A stretch of 64,000 bases of DNA, from positions 62,001 through 126,000 of the forward strand of contig NZ_FXAT01000010.1 of assembly GCF_900177725.1 (NCBI RefSeq). The letters are read 5' to 3'. The notes beneath the pieces are model-generated. The model had not been told where the DNA came from and did no database searches. It was given only the letters and a program-made list of their open reading frames with translations. Each line of letters opens with the position of its first letter. The stretch's first letter is position 1. The translations under genes were made by a program, and so were the position numbers. Shown here piece after piece: positions 7,469-16,064 of this stretch. The stretch comes from Paraburkholderia susongensis (GTDB lineage Bacteria > Pseudomonadota > Gammaproteobacteria > Burkholderiales > Burkholderiaceae).

Positions 7469-8623
7469 ATGCAGACTGACATTGAATTGAACGCACTCGG
7501 CGAACAGATGCGGGCATGGCGCAGGGATATCCATCGACATCCCGAGCTGGGCTTCCACGAGCATCGCACCGCCGGGCTGGTCGCGAAGCTGCTGGCCGGC
7601 TGGGCAATCGACGTGCAAACCGGCATCGGCGGCACCGGCGTGGTCGGTACGATTCGCGGCACGCGCGGCGAAGGTCCGTCGATCGGTTTGCGCGCCGACA
7701 TGGACGCGCTGCCGATGAACGAAAAAGGCACGCCGGAGCACCGCTCGACGCATGAGAACGTTTTCCACGGCTGCGGCCACGACGGCCACACCGCCATCCT
7801 GCTCGGCGTCGCGCAGCACCTGGCCGCGCATCGCGACTTTCGCGGCACCGTTCATCTGATCTTCCAGCCAGCAGAGGAAACGCTGCGCGGCGGCTCGGCC
7901 ATGATCGGCGACGGTCTCTTCGAGCGCTTCCACTGCGACGAAATCTACGCACTGCACAACAACAACCAGTTGCCCGCCGGCAAGATCGGCGTGCGCACCG
8001 GCGCAATCCTGTCGGCCTGCGACCTGTTCCGGATCAACATCAAGGGCGTCGGCAGCCACGCGGCCATGCCGCACAAGTCGATCGATCCGTTGCTGATCGG
8101 CGCGAGCCTCGTGCAGTCCATCCAGAGCATCGTGAGCCGCAACATCGATCCGCTCGACACCGCCGTCGTCAGCGTCTGCAAGTTCCTCGCGGGCACCGCG
8201 ATCAACGTGATTGCCGAGACGGCCGTGCTCGAAGGCACCGTGCGCACGCTGTCGGTGGCCGCGCAGGAAACCGCGCTCGCGCGTCTGCGCGCGATCTGCG
8301 AAGGCGCGGCCACGATGTACGGCTGCGAAGTGAGCTTCGAGCATCTGCAAACCTCGCCGCCCACGCTCAATACGCCCGCCGAAACCGAGACCGTGCGGCG
8401 CGCCGCCGAGCAGGTGCTCGGCGCGGGCAACGTGATCGTCGACGTCGCGCCGCTGATGGCATCGGAAGACTTCGCGTTCATGCTGCAACAACGTCCCGGC
8501 TCGTACTTTTTCCTCGGCCACGATGGCCTCACGTGCCATCACCCCGAGTTCGATTTCGACGACGACACCGCGCCCACCGGCGCGGCGGTGTTTATCGAAA
8601 TCGTGCGGCAGCGGCTCGGCTGA
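7469..8623 (+). CDS. M20D-family amidohydrolase (hippurate/N-acyl amino acid hydrolase type)
   Basis: This is a 384-residue zinc/manganese-dependent amidohydrolase that likely cleaves an N-acyl amino acid or related amide in the cytoplasm. Family motifs are visible: RRDIHRHPELGFHE at 18-31, GLRADMDALPM at 73-83, the metal-binding HGCGHDGHT with C102 and H104, FQPAEE with E136/E137, and ALHNNNQLPAGKIG. The dimerisation (lid) domain follows (INIKGVGSHAAMPH). Length is normal. It is followed after 36 nt by an MHS-type transporter, which suggests that the transporter imports the substrate or exports a product. The exact substrate cannot be read from sequence. Confidence 0.9.
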   Translation: MQTDIELNALGEQMRAWRRDIHRHPELGFHEHRTAGLVAKLLAGWAIDVQTGIGGTGVVGTIRGTRGEGPSIGLRADMDALPMNEKGTPEHRSTHENVFHGCGHDGHTAILLGVAQHLAAHRDFRGTVHLIFQPAEETLRGGSAMIGDGLFERFHCDEIYALHNNNQLPAGKIGVRTGAILSACDLFRINIKGVGSHAAMPHKSIDPLLIGASLVQSIQSIVSRNIDPLDTAVVSVCKFLAGTAINVIAETAVLEGTVRTLSVAAQETALARLRAICEGAATMYGCEVSFEHLQTSPPTLNTPAETETVRRAAEQVLGAGNVIVDVAPLMASEDFAFMLQQRPGSYFFLGHDGLTCHHPEFDFDDDTAPTGAAVFIEIVRQRLG

Positions 8624-8659
8624 CGCGCAATCCGGGCAATCGATCAAAAGGGAGCAGCA

Positions 8660-9982
8660 ATGAACGGTAAGCCGACGCCGGCGATGATGCGAAAAGTAGT
8701 GATTGCCTCCGTGCTGGGCAATGCGTTCGAATGGTTCGACTTTGCCATCTATGGCCTGTTCGCCGTGATGATCGCGAAGCTGTTTTTCCCGAGCGGCAAC
8801 GACTTCGCGTCGATGCTGCTCACGCTCGCGACGTTCGGCGTCGGCTTCGCGGTGCGTCCGCTCGGCGGCGTGCTGCTCGGCCTGTACGGCGACCGCGTGG
8901 GCCGCAAGAAGGCGCTCTCGCTCACGATCGTGCTGATGTCGGTCGGCACCGGCATGATCGGCCTGTTGCCGACGTACGCCGCGATCGGCATTGCAGCGCC
9001 GATCCTGATGGTGCTCGCGCGGCTGATCCAGGGCTTCTCGGTCGGCGGCGAATTCAGCGGCGCGACGACGATGCTGGTGGAATTCGCGCCGGCCAATCGC
9101 CGCGGCTTCTTCGGCAGCTTCCAGATGTGTTCGCAGGCGCTCGCGTTTTCGATCGGCGCGCTCGTCGCCTGGCTGCTGACCGTCAATCTCGCGCCGCACG
9201 ATCTCGAATCGTGGGGCTGGCGTCTGCCGTTTCTGCTCGGCATTCTGATCGGACCGGTCGGCTGGCTGATCCGCTCGCAGGTCGACGAATCGCCGGAATT
9301 CCTCGCGTATGCGAGCGAAGTGCGGCACGGCAAGGTCAAGGCCGTCAATACGCCGCTGCGCACCGTGTTCCGTGAATATCCGCGCGCGGTGCTCGGCAGC
9401 ATCGGCATCACGGTGGTCGGCACGGTATCGGCCTACGTGTTCGTGTTCTTCCTGCCGATCTTCGCGAAGAAGCAATTGGGCCTGTCCGCCGCCGACGTGA
9501 ACCTCAGCACCCTCGTCAGCACCGCGATCATCCTCGTGTGCTGTCCGCTCGCGGGCTATCTGTCGGACCGCTATGGCCGCAAGGCCGTGCTGCTGCCGGC
9601 GATCGTCGCGTACGGGATCGCCTCGTACGTGCTGTTCAGGCAGTTCGTGAACGCGCCGTCGTTCGGTTCGCTGCTGGCCGTGCAGATCGGCGTGTCGTGC
9701 TTCATGAGCTTTTTCTGGGGGCCGACGCCGATCGTGCTGACCGAGGTCTTCCCCGTGAGTGTTCGCTCTACAGGCGCCGCGGTCACGTACAACCTCGCGG
9801 TGCTGATTTTCGGCGGCCTCGCGCCGTTCGTGAATACGTGGCTCGTGCACGCGACGGGCAGCAATCTCGCACCGGTCTATTACGTGCAGGCGAGCGTGGT
9901 GATCGGCCTCGTGGGTGTGCTGGCCTTGCCGGTGGCCGCGCGAGCGAAGCCGGCCGGATTGCGGTTCGATCAGCCGACGTAA
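8660..9982 (+). CDS. MFS transporter, metabolite:H+ symporter (MHS) family
   Basis: This is a 440-residue inner-membrane symporter with about 12 hydrophobic segments. The N-terminus VVIASVLGNAFEWFDFAIYGLFAVMIAKLFFP is the MHS signature, and the MFS motif GLYGDRVGRKKALSLTIVLM follows TM2; YLSDRYGRKAVLL is its repeat in the second half. Relatives carry citrate, shikimate, proline/betaine or other organic acids. GGGAG lies 6 nt before the ATG. It is probably co-transcribed with the amidohydrolase gene, so a carboxylate or acyl amino acid is the likely substrate. This is an inference. Confidence 0.9.
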   Translation: MNGKPTPAMMRKVVIASVLGNAFEWFDFAIYGLFAVMIAKLFFPSGNDFASMLLTLATFGVGFAVRPLGGVLLGLYGDRVGRKKALSLTIVLMSVGTGMIGLLPTYAAIGIAAPILMVLARLIQGFSVGGEFSGATTMLVEFAPANRRGFFGSFQMCSQALAFSIGALVAWLLTVNLAPHDLESWGWRLPFLLGILIGPVGWLIRSQVDESPEFLAYASEVRHGKVKAVNTPLRTVFREYPRAVLGSIGITVVGTVSAYVFVFFLPIFAKKQLGLSAADVNLSTLVSTAIILVCCPLAGYLSDRYGRKAVLLPAIVAYGIASYVLFRQFVNAPSFGSLLAVQIGVSCFMSFFWGPTPIVLTEVFPVSVRSTGAAVTYNLAVLIFGGLAPFVNTWLVHATGSNLAPVYYVQASVVIGLVGVLALPVAARAKPAGLRFDQPT

Positions 9983-10099
9983 TCTGGCTCTCGGCGGTGC
10001 GGCCTCGCGCGAGGTCACGCGAGGTCGTGAACGCGGAACAGGTTCAGGGCCAGGCTCAGCCCCAGGAGCAGGAGCAGATTCAGGCGAACTTGACATCAC

Positions 10100-10121
10100 G
10101 ACATCATGACGTCATGATGTC
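10100..10121. promoter_or_regulatory. Perfect 22-bp palindrome at the start of the GntR gene
   Basis: The half-site GACATCATGAC is followed immediately by its exact reverse complement. Additional partial half-sites flank it (GACATCACG before, CCATCATGG after). It ends 5 nt before the preferred GntR start codon and covers alternative starts at 10114 and 10117, so bound protein could block transcription or translation start. This is a probable autoregulatory operator of the GntR protein. Confidence 0.75.
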
Positions 10122-10125
10122 CATC

Positions 10126-10872
10126 ATGGCTACCGACCGCCCCAGCTCGCTCCCCCTTTACGCGCAAGTCGAAGAAGCGCTTGCTGCGCGCATCGTCGAC
10201 GGCACGTATCCGCCCGGCTCGCAGTTGCCCAACGAGGCGAGCCTGCTCGCGAACTTCAACATCAGCCGCACCACGCTGCAAAAAACGGTGCAGAACCTGA
10301 TTGCACGCGGGTTGATCGAAATTCGCCGCGGCAAAGGCACGTTCGTCACGCAGCCGCGCCTCAGCCAGCCACTCACGGAATTGAGCGGCTTCGTCGAAGA
10401 CATGCGTGCCCACGGCCGCAAAGCGAGCGCGCGGCTCGTCGCGAAGCGCCTCGAAAAGGCGAGCGAAACCGTGGCCGCGCGGCTTGCGCTCAAGCCTGGC
10501 ACGCAGGTCGTGCACATCCAGCGCGTGCGCATTGCCAATGGCGTGCCGCTTTCGTTCGACGAAACCTGGCTGCCGAGAGATATCGGCGAAAAGATCATCG
10601 AAAACGATCTGGAAGCGGAGCCGATCTTCGCGCTGCTCGAAGAGAAGTACGGCTTGCCGCTCATCGAGGCGGAATACCGGCTCGAAGCAGCGGCGGCGAG
10701 CAAGGCCGTCGCACGCGCGCTCGAGGTCGCGGTGCAGAGCCCGATTTTCCTGATCGAGCGCACTTCATATGCCGAGGGCAACCGTGCCGTCGATTACGAA
10801 AAGCTCTACTACCGTGGCGACCAGATCCAATTCGTCACACGTCTCGCGCGACGCAAAGCGCCGCGCCGGTGA
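10126..10872 (+). CDS. GntR-family regulator, HutC/UTRA subfamily
   Basis: This protein of 248 residues has an N-terminal winged helix (PLYAQVEEALAARIVDGTYPPGSQLPNEASLLANFNISRTTLQKTVQNLIARGLIEIRRGKGTFV) and a C-terminal UTRA ligand domain (LSGFVEDMRAHGRKASARL ... VDYEKLYYRGDQIQFVTRL). The ATG at 10126 is preferred; in-frame ATGs at 10114 and 10117 lie inside a 22-bp palindrome. No clear Shine-Dalgarno sequence is seen. It is flanked upstream by the amidohydrolase/MHS genes and downstream, 6 nt away, by a TauE-type exporter gene, so it may control either side. The effector is unknown. Confidence 0.88.
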   Translation: MATDRPSSLPLYAQVEEALAARIVDGTYPPGSQLPNEASLLANFNISRTTLQKTVQNLIARGLIEIRRGKGTFVTQPRLSQPLTELSGFVEDMRAHGRKASARLVAKRLEKASETVAARLALKPGTQVVHIQRVRIANGVPLSFDETWLPRDIGEKIIENDLEAEPIFALLEEKYGLPLIEAEYRLEAAAASKAVARALEVAVQSPIFLIERTSYAEGNRAVDYEKLYYRGDQIQFVTRLARRKAPRR

Positions 10873-10878
10873 GCAGCC

Positions 10879-11799
10879 ATGAGCGGCGCGGCCTTCGATC
10901 TGCATTACACGCTGTGGCTCTTCGCGGTCTCGCTCGGCGCGAGCGCGCTGGGCGGCATGCTCGGCATGGCGAGCGGTATTTTCATCGTGCCGATCCTCAC
11001 GATGTTCGGACACCTTGACATCCACGTGGCGATCGGAGCGAGCATCGTATCGGTCATCGCGTGTTCGTGCGGCGGCGCCGCGCCCTTCCTGCGCGGGCGC
11101 TTCACCAACGTGCGGCTCGCGGTCGTGCTCGAAACCGCGACGACGCTCGGCGCGCTGTCCGGCGTGCTGCTGAGCGGACTCGTACCCGTCACGGCGCTCT
11201 ATTTCATCTTCGGCGTGATCCTGATCCTGTCGGCGCAGCAAATGCTCGCGCGGCGCGCCGATCCGGCCATCACCGTCAACGCCGCCACCACTGCCGGCGC
11301 GCTTGCGACGGCTGGCGCCGGCCCGAGCCGCCCTCGTTCATGGGGCGCCTCGCTGCAACTCGATTCGAGCTATCCCGACCGCGTGAGCGGACGCGACATC
11401 GCATACCGCGTGCAGCGCATCCCGCTCGGTCTCTCGCTCATGTACGGTGCCGGCCTGATTTCGGCGCTGCTCGGCATCGGCAGCGGCGTGCTCAAGATTC
11501 CCGCCATGGATACCGCGCTGCGCCTGCCGATCAAAGTTTCGTCGGCGACATCGAACTTCATGATCGGCGTGACCGCAACGGCAAGCGCCGGCGCTTACTT
11601 CCTGCGCGGCGAGATCGTCACCGCGATTGCGGGCCCGGTGGCGCTCGGCTCGGTGGCGGGCGCGGCGCTCGGCGCGCGCCTGCTCATGCGCGTCTCGAAC
11701 GAAAGGCTGCGCGTGCTGTTCGTCGCGGTGCTCGCACTGCTCGCCGTGCAGATGCTGCTCGAAGCATTCGGCATCCACCTGTTCGGAGCCTCGGCATGA
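10879..11799 (+). CDS. TauE/SafE-family membrane exporter
   Basis: This is a 306-residue polytopic protein with two homologous halves, each beginning with a Gly/Ser-rich helix (GGMLGMASGIFIVPILTMFGH near 30-50 and ISALLGIGSGVLKIPAMDTALRLP near 190-215), which is the TauE/SafE signature. Members export sulfite, sulfoacetate or other organosulfur and organic anions. A loop of about 50 residues separates the halves. It starts 6 nt after the GntR gene and overlaps the following DUF1634 gene by 4 nt, so the three are probably one transcript. Confidence 0.88.
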   Translation: MSGAAFDLHYTLWLFAVSLGASALGGMLGMASGIFIVPILTMFGHLDIHVAIGASIVSVIACSCGGAAPFLRGRFTNVRLAVVLETATTLGALSGVLLSGLVPVTALYFIFGVILILSAQQMLARRADPAITVNAATTAGALATAGAGPSRPRSWGASLQLDSSYPDRVSGRDIAYRVQRIPLGLSLMYGAGLISALLGIGSGVLKIPAMDTALRLPIKVSSATSNFMIGVTATASAGAYFLRGEIVTAIAGPVALGSVAGAALGARLLMRVSNERLRVLFVAVLALLAVQMLLEAFGIHLFGASA

Positions 11800-12137
11800 A
11801 CCGCGCGGCGCGCGTGGGCATGCGCTTCGAGCACTGGCTCGCGAATCTGCTGCACTACGGCACGTGGATCGCCTCGGGCACGATTGCGGCCGGCCTCGGC
11901 CTCGCGCTCGTGCTGCCCGCCGTGCGAACCGGAAGCGGTGGCGCAAGCGGCGGCCCTGCGACGCTCGCCGGCATGCCCATCGTGAGCGCCGGAATTGCGC
12001 TTTTCATACTGTTGCCCGTAATGCGGCTTATATTGATGTTAGGGGTGTTCCTGCATCGGCGCGACTACCGGTTCAGCGCGATTGCGGCGCTCGTACTCGC
12101 CATCGTGGCCGCCGGGCTGCTAGTCGGCGCGGCCTGA
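11796..12137 (+). CDS. DUF1634-type small membrane protein
   Basis: This is a 113-residue protein with three predicted membrane segments (LLHYGTWIASGTIAAGLGLALVLP; MPIVSAGIALFILLPVMRLILMLGVFL; FSAIAALVLAIVAAGLLVGAA). The pattern, and its ATGA overlap with a TauE-type gene, match the DUF1634 family, which is commonly the second gene of TauE pairs. It probably forms a complex with the exporter. The family function is not established. Confidence 0.8.
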   Translation: MNRAARVGMRFEHWLANLLHYGTWIASGTIAAGLGLALVLPAVRTGSGGASGGPATLAGMPIVSAGIALFILLPVMRLILMLGVFLHRRDYRFSAIAALVLAIVAAGLLVGAA

Positions 12138-12290
12138 CTCGTGCGGCTTGATTCGTGCAGCTCGATTCGGGCGGATGATCCGCCCCGCAAACTGCGTGTG
12201 GCTGGTGTGTGCGGGTATGATTCCAGGCATGCCTCTACCGGAGCGCTCGCCGCTCCTTACATGCCGCAATTTTTTGCCACGAGAAACATC

Positions 12291-12557
12291 ATGCCTGCCC
12301 AACACGACGAAGCCCCCGGCGCCAGCAACACGCACGGCAAGGAAAAGCGCAAGACGTTGTCCCTGACCATGCGCAACCTCCTGATGGTCGCGATCGGGGT
12401 CGTGGTGTTCGTGATCGTGTCGACCTTCGTGCTATATGGCGCGGTGATGTACGGAGACGAAGTGCCGAACTTCGGCATCATCCTGATGATGACCGCGCCG
12501 GTGATCGCGGGTGTCGCGTTCCGCGTCGGGCTCGATGCATGGCTCGATCGCGAATGA
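12291..12557 (+). CDS. Small hypothetical membrane protein
   Basis: This 88-residue protein begins MPAQHDEAPGASNTHGKEKRK, a hydrophilic cytoplasmic tail. Two hydrophobic segments follow: NLLMVAIGVVVFVIVSTFVLYGAVMYG and NFGIILMMTAPVIAGVAFRVGLDAW. The start ATG at 12291 is chosen for the sensible N-terminus; an upstream in-frame ATG at 12261 is possible. The family was not recognised, but the composition and codon use look like a real gene. Confidence 0.6.
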   Translation: MPAQHDEAPGASNTHGKEKRKTLSLTMRNLLMVAIGVVVFVIVSTFVLYGAVMYGDEVPNFGIILMMTAPVIAGVAFRVGLDAWLDRE

Positions 12558-12802
12558 GTGCCACGAGTCTGAACCGCGTGTAAGCAATCGCCCGTCATCG
12601 TCGCCCATCCACACCTGCACCACCTGTAAAGCTTGCACGGCTTACCGCTTCTTACCATCGCTCCCGACGCACGCGTGCCGCTTCCCGGCGGCCCATTCCA
12701 CCGTAGTAACTGGCGCGAGCCACACATCTGCAATCTGGAACGAAGTTTGCTTCGTCATTGAGGTTCGCGCGGGCTAACCCCCACTTCTCCCGGAACCTTC
12801 AG

Positions 12803-13057
12803 ATGAGTTACCAGGACATCGACAAAGAAATCGCCCACCTCGAAGTCGTCTTCGGACTGATCTCTACGCGCGACCGTTTTCCCCTGTCGTACTGGCATCG
12901 GCGGCTGCATGCGCTGAACCGTTTATCGATGGTGCCCGTGCAACGCGAACGCGTCGCACAACTCGAATCGACGCTGCGCTCGGTTGGTGCGGCGCAGGAT
13001 CAGGATCAAGATCAGGACACCGCGTCGTTACACTCCATCGAGAGCACGAGTTCATGA
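12803..13057 (+). CDS. Small hypothetical soluble protein
   Basis: This is an 84-residue reading frame beginning MSYQDIDKEIAHLEVVFGLISTRDRFPLSYWHRRLHALNRLSMVPVQRERVAQLESTL. It looks helical and amphipathic with a plausible coding composition. The C-terminal DQDQDQD tract is encoded by a short hexanucleotide repeat near 12998-13018. No family was recognised. It is convergent with the ArsB-like permease gene. Confidence 0.55.
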   Translation: MSYQDIDKEIAHLEVVFGLISTRDRFPLSYWHRRLHALNRLSMVPVQRERVAQLESTLRSVGAAQDQDQDQDTASLHSIESTSS

Positions 13058-13176
13058 TGCCGGCGTGGACGGCGTCGAAAGCGCTCAAAAACTGGCCAGG
13101 ATAGCGAGGACGTCGCGCGGCGCGACGATCGCTTGCTTCAGCGTCTCACCTGCTGACCGTAAGACCGTAAGGCCGC

Positions 13177-14427
13177 TCAGCCCGTCAGAATCCGCGCGCC
13201 GAGCGCCAGCACGAGCGCCGGCACCATCACGAGCACGCCGACCTTGAGGAACTTCATGAAGCTCACGTCTTCGCCCTCGCGGCGAATCGCGTTGAGCCAG
13301 AGGATCGTCGCGAGCGAGCCGGTAATCGACAGGTTCGGCCCAAGGTCGACACCGATCAGCAGCGCGTCGATCACGCGCTCGGGGCTGTGCGCCTGCATCA
13401 CCGTCGAACTCGCGATGAGCCCGGCCGGCAGGTTGTTCATCAGGTTGCTGCCGAACGCGATGATCGCGCCGGCCCAGCCCGCCGCCGCCATTTCGTTGTG
13501 CCCGGTCGCGCGCCGCAGTTCGGTGGCGAGCGTCGTGATGACGCCCGTGTGATCGAGCATTTCGACGAGCACGAACAGCGCGGCGACGAGCGGCAGCACG
13601 TTCCACGAGATTTCGCGGATCATCGGCAGCGGCGATTTGCGCTCCTTGATGAGCACGACGAGCGCGGTCAGCGTGCCGAGTATCGCGGTAGGCATGCCGA
13701 GCTGGATGTCGTAGGCGGAGACCGTCAGCAGCGCGCCGGCCGTCACGGCGATGCCCGCGAGCGCAACGCGCCCGCTCGCCGACAGCTCCACCGCTTCGAG
13801 ATTCGCCTCGCAGACGCCAGCGAGCGCGTCGCGCTGGGTCCAGCGCAACATCACGAAGGTCGCGGCGATCGACAGCAGCGACGGCAGCGTGAAACGCAGC
13901 ATCCACGGCCCGAGCGGCGGCGTGTGATTGCCGTACAGCACGATGTTGGCCGGATTCGAGATCGGCAGCACGAAGCTCGCGGCGTTGGCGACGAACGCGC
14001 AGACGAACAGCAGCGGCAGCGGCGGCGTCTTCGCTTTCTTCGCGGCGGCGAACACGGCGGGCGTGAGCACGACCGCGGTCGCGTCGTTGGAAAGGAAGGC
14101 GGTAATCACGACGCCGACGAGATACACGAGCACGAACAGCTTGCGCGGCGAGCTGCGCGCATGATTGACCGCGAGCACCGCGACCCAGTCGAACAGACCT
14201 TCGCGGCGCCCGACTTCGGACAGCAGCATCATGCCGAACAGGAACAGATAGACGTCGGTGCCCTTGCCGATCGCCTCGATCGCGAGATGCACCGGCAGGA
14301 GGCCGAGCGCCACAAGCAGCAGCGCGCCGGCGACGGCCCACACGGCTTCGGGCCATTTGAACGGCCGCGTGATGACGCCGGCGGTGGCGACAGCGGCAAT
14401 ACCCCAGGAAAGGAAGACGGAATTCAC
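13177..14427 (-). CDS. ArsB/NhaD-type (ion transporter superfamily) permease
   Basis: This is a 416-residue membrane protein with about 11 hydrophobic segments. It resembles the ArsB/CitM/NhaD ion transporter superfamily: a conserved unwound helix FLSNDATAVVLTPAVFAAAKK near 110-130 and a second-half repeat FGSNLMNNLPAGLIASSTVM. It could carry arsenite, but no arsR, arsC or arsH lies nearby, so the substrate is open. The start is a GTG at 14427 with AGG about 8 nt upstream. Four 13-bp tandem repeats lie 50-101 nt upstream. Confidence 0.82.
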   Translation of the reverse strand: MNSVFLSWGIAAVATAGVITRPFKWPEAVWAVAGALLLVALGLLPVHLAIEAIGKGTDVYLFLFGMMLLSEVGRREGLFDWVAVLAVNHARSSPRKLFVLVYLVGVVITAFLSNDATAVVLTPAVFAAAKKAKTPPLPLLFVCAFVANAASFVLPISNPANIVLYGNHTPPLGPWMLRFTLPSLLSIAATFVMLRWTQRDALAGVCEANLEAVELSASGRVALAGIAVTAGALLTVSAYDIQLGMPTAILGTLTALVVLIKERKSPLPMIREISWNVLPLVAALFVLVEMLDHTGVITTLATELRRATGHNEMAAAGWAGAIIAFGSNLMNNLPAGLIASSTVMQAHSPERVIDALLIGVDLGPNLSITGSLATILWLNAIRREGEDVSFMKFLKVGVLVMVPALVLALGARILTG

Positions 14428-14476
14428 AGCGTAAGCCTGGATAATGGGTTATGCGGGTCGAGTGAGAATTGCATAA

Positions 14477-14528
14477 GGTTTGTACAAGCGGGTTGTACAA
14501 GCGGTTTGCACAAGCGGGTTGCGCGAGT
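14477..14528. repeat. Four tandem 13-bp repeats in the ArsB-like/cybB intergenic region
   Basis: The units are GGTTTGTACAAGC (14477-14489), GGGTTGTACAAGC (14490-14502), GGTTTGCACAAGC (14503-14515) and a degenerate GGGTTGCGCGAGT (14516-14528). Each intact unit contains the palindromic core TTGTACAA or TTGCACAA. The array lies upstream of the permease gene in a divergent promoter region, as expected for an iterated protein-binding site. Confidence 0.85.
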
Positions 14529-14724
14529 TCTGCGCAGGCAGGCGCGACGCGCCTATTCGGGGTCACAAATTACCACAGCGCCTCATGCGGCGTGAAAGCC
14601 TTTCAATCCCATTAGCGTCACGGCCACAACAATCTGTTCCCGTGCGCCCGCCTATTCAGTTTTCGTTGCCATCCCTACTATCCGCATTCATGCTCGGCTC
14701 CTCGCCTGCCACGGATACAACACG

Positions 14725-15327
14725 ATGCCAACCCAACCTTCCGTTTCCCCGCGCTACCACGGCGCGGCCATCACGCTGCACTGGCTGATCGCGGCACTGA
14801 TCGTCTGCGGCTTCTATATCGGCTGGATCATGACCGATATCCCCGGCTTCACGCCCACGAAACTCAAGTACTTCTCGTGGCACAAATGGATTGGCGTGAC
14901 CGTCTTCGCGCTCGCGGTGATCCGCGTGCTGTGGCGCGCCACGCATCGCGCGCCCGCGCTCGACGACGCGACGCCCGCATGGCAGAAGGCCGCGGCGCAT
15001 CTCGTGCACGGCGTGCTGTACCTGCTGATGCTCGCGATTCCGCTTTCCGGCTACTTCTACAGCTCGGCCTCCGGCATTCAGGTCGTGTATCTCGGCATCG
15101 TGCCGCTGCCGACGATCATCGGCCCCGACCAGGCGCTGAAGGCCACGCTGCGCACGGTCCACGTGCTGCTCAATTACACGCTGCTCGCGCTCGTGGTCAT
15201 GCACGTGCTCGCGGCGCTCAAGCATCAGTTCGTCGATCGCGATGGACTGCTTGCGCGGATGATTCCGTTTCTCAAGACCCAAGCGAAGACCCGCACATCA
15301 CGAAGCGACGGCTTTAACGCGCTTTAA
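14725..15327 (+). CDS. Cytochrome b561
   Basis: This is a 200-residue inner-membrane di-haem cytochrome b561 (CybB/YceJ type). Four membrane helices carry the expected histidines: TLHWLIAALIVCGFYIGW, FSWHKWIGVTVFALAVIRVLW, HLVHGVLYLLMLAIPLSGYF and RTVHVLLNYTLLALVVMHVLAALKH. These proteins move electrons between ubiquinol and periplasmic acceptors such as superoxide. It is followed by two yceI genes, the same association as yceJ-yceI in enterobacteria. Confidence 0.92.
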   Translation: MPTQPSVSPRYHGAAITLHWLIAALIVCGFYIGWIMTDIPGFTPTKLKYFSWHKWIGVTVFALAVIRVLWRATHRAPALDDATPAWQKAAAHLVHGVLYLLMLAIPLSGYFYSSASGIQVVYLGIVPLPTIIGPDQALKATLRTVHVLLNYTLLALVVMHVLAALKHQFVDRDGLLARMIPFLKTQAKTRTSRSDGFNAL

Positions 15328-15414
15328 GACCGCCGATTGATTACGACCTGTTGGCAATCTAATTCCTCGCGGTGTGCAATCAACGCGCGCGACTCAGATA
15401 GGATGCGTACCACC

Positions 15415-15990
15415 ATGAAAACAACCATTTATCAATCCGCCCAGCGCGCGGCGCTCGCCGGTTTCGCCGCCCTTTCCCTGTTCGGCGCGAGCCTCGCGCA
15501 CGCCGACGTCGACCTCGCCAGAAGCAGCGTCGTCGCCACGACGAAACAGATGAACGTGCCCGTCGACGGCAAGTTCAGGAAGTTCTCGGCGCAACTGAAC
15601 TTCGATCCCGCGAAGCCGGCCGCGGGCAGCGCAAGCGTGTCGATCGACACCGCGAGCTACGACCTCGGCGCCGACGACTACAACAAGCAGGCGCAAGGCA
15701 AGGAATGGTTCGACAGCGCCGCGTATCCCGCCGCGACCTTCGTGTCGAGCGCGATCGCGCCGGCCGGCGGCAACCAGTACAAGGTGACGGGCAAGCTCAC
15801 GATCAAGGGCAAGTCGCAAACTGTCGTGGTGCCGGTCGTGATCGCGAGCCAGGGCGCAACGCAAACCTTCGACGGCTCGCTGCCGATCAAGCGCACGCAG
15901 TTCGACGTCGGCACCGGCGAATGGAAAGACACGTCGGTGGTCGCCGACGAAGTCGTCATCAAATTCCATCTGGTCGCCGCGAAAAAATAA
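15415..15990 (+). CDS. Periplasmic YceI-family protein
   Basis: This 191-residue protein begins with a signal peptide (MKTTIYQSAQRAALAGFAALSLFGASLAHA, cleavage likely after AHA), followed by a YceI lipocalin-like beta barrel that binds polyisoprenoid (ubiquinone-like) ligands in relatives. Family features are DVDLARSSVVATTKQMNVPVDGKFRKF, the ASVSIDTASYDLG strand and KVTGKLTIKGKSQTVVVPV. The ATG at 15415 is preferred over one at 15403 because AGGA is better spaced. It lies between the cytochrome b561 gene and a second yceI gene. Confidence 0.9.
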   Translation: MKTTIYQSAQRAALAGFAALSLFGASLAHADVDLARSSVVATTKQMNVPVDGKFRKFSAQLNFDPAKPAAGSASVSIDTASYDLGADDYNKQAQGKEWFDSAAYPAATFVSSAIAPAGGNQYKVTGKLTIKGKSQTVVVPVVIASQGATQTFDGSLPIKRTQFDVGTGEWKDTSVVADEVVIKFHLVAAKK

Positions 15991-16064
15991 CGCAGAACGA
16001 AGCTCTGCACCGCACCGTACTGCAACACGCAGTACCGCACACTTTCTGAAACCTGGAGTCCACC

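Noticed and set aside
7445..10099. An 884-codon minus-strand frame opposite the amidohydrolase and MHS genes
   Set aside because: Composition is extremely Arg/His/Asp-rich with no domains, and the opposite strand has two clear genes.
13177..14427. Arsenite efflux gene arsB as a firm name
   Set aside because: Superfamily membership is clear, but no other ars gene is near and the substrate cannot be read, so no symbol was given.
14477..14528. CRISPR-like array
   Set aside because: Units are 13 bp and directly adjacent with no spacers, and there are no cas genes; treated as tandem repeats.
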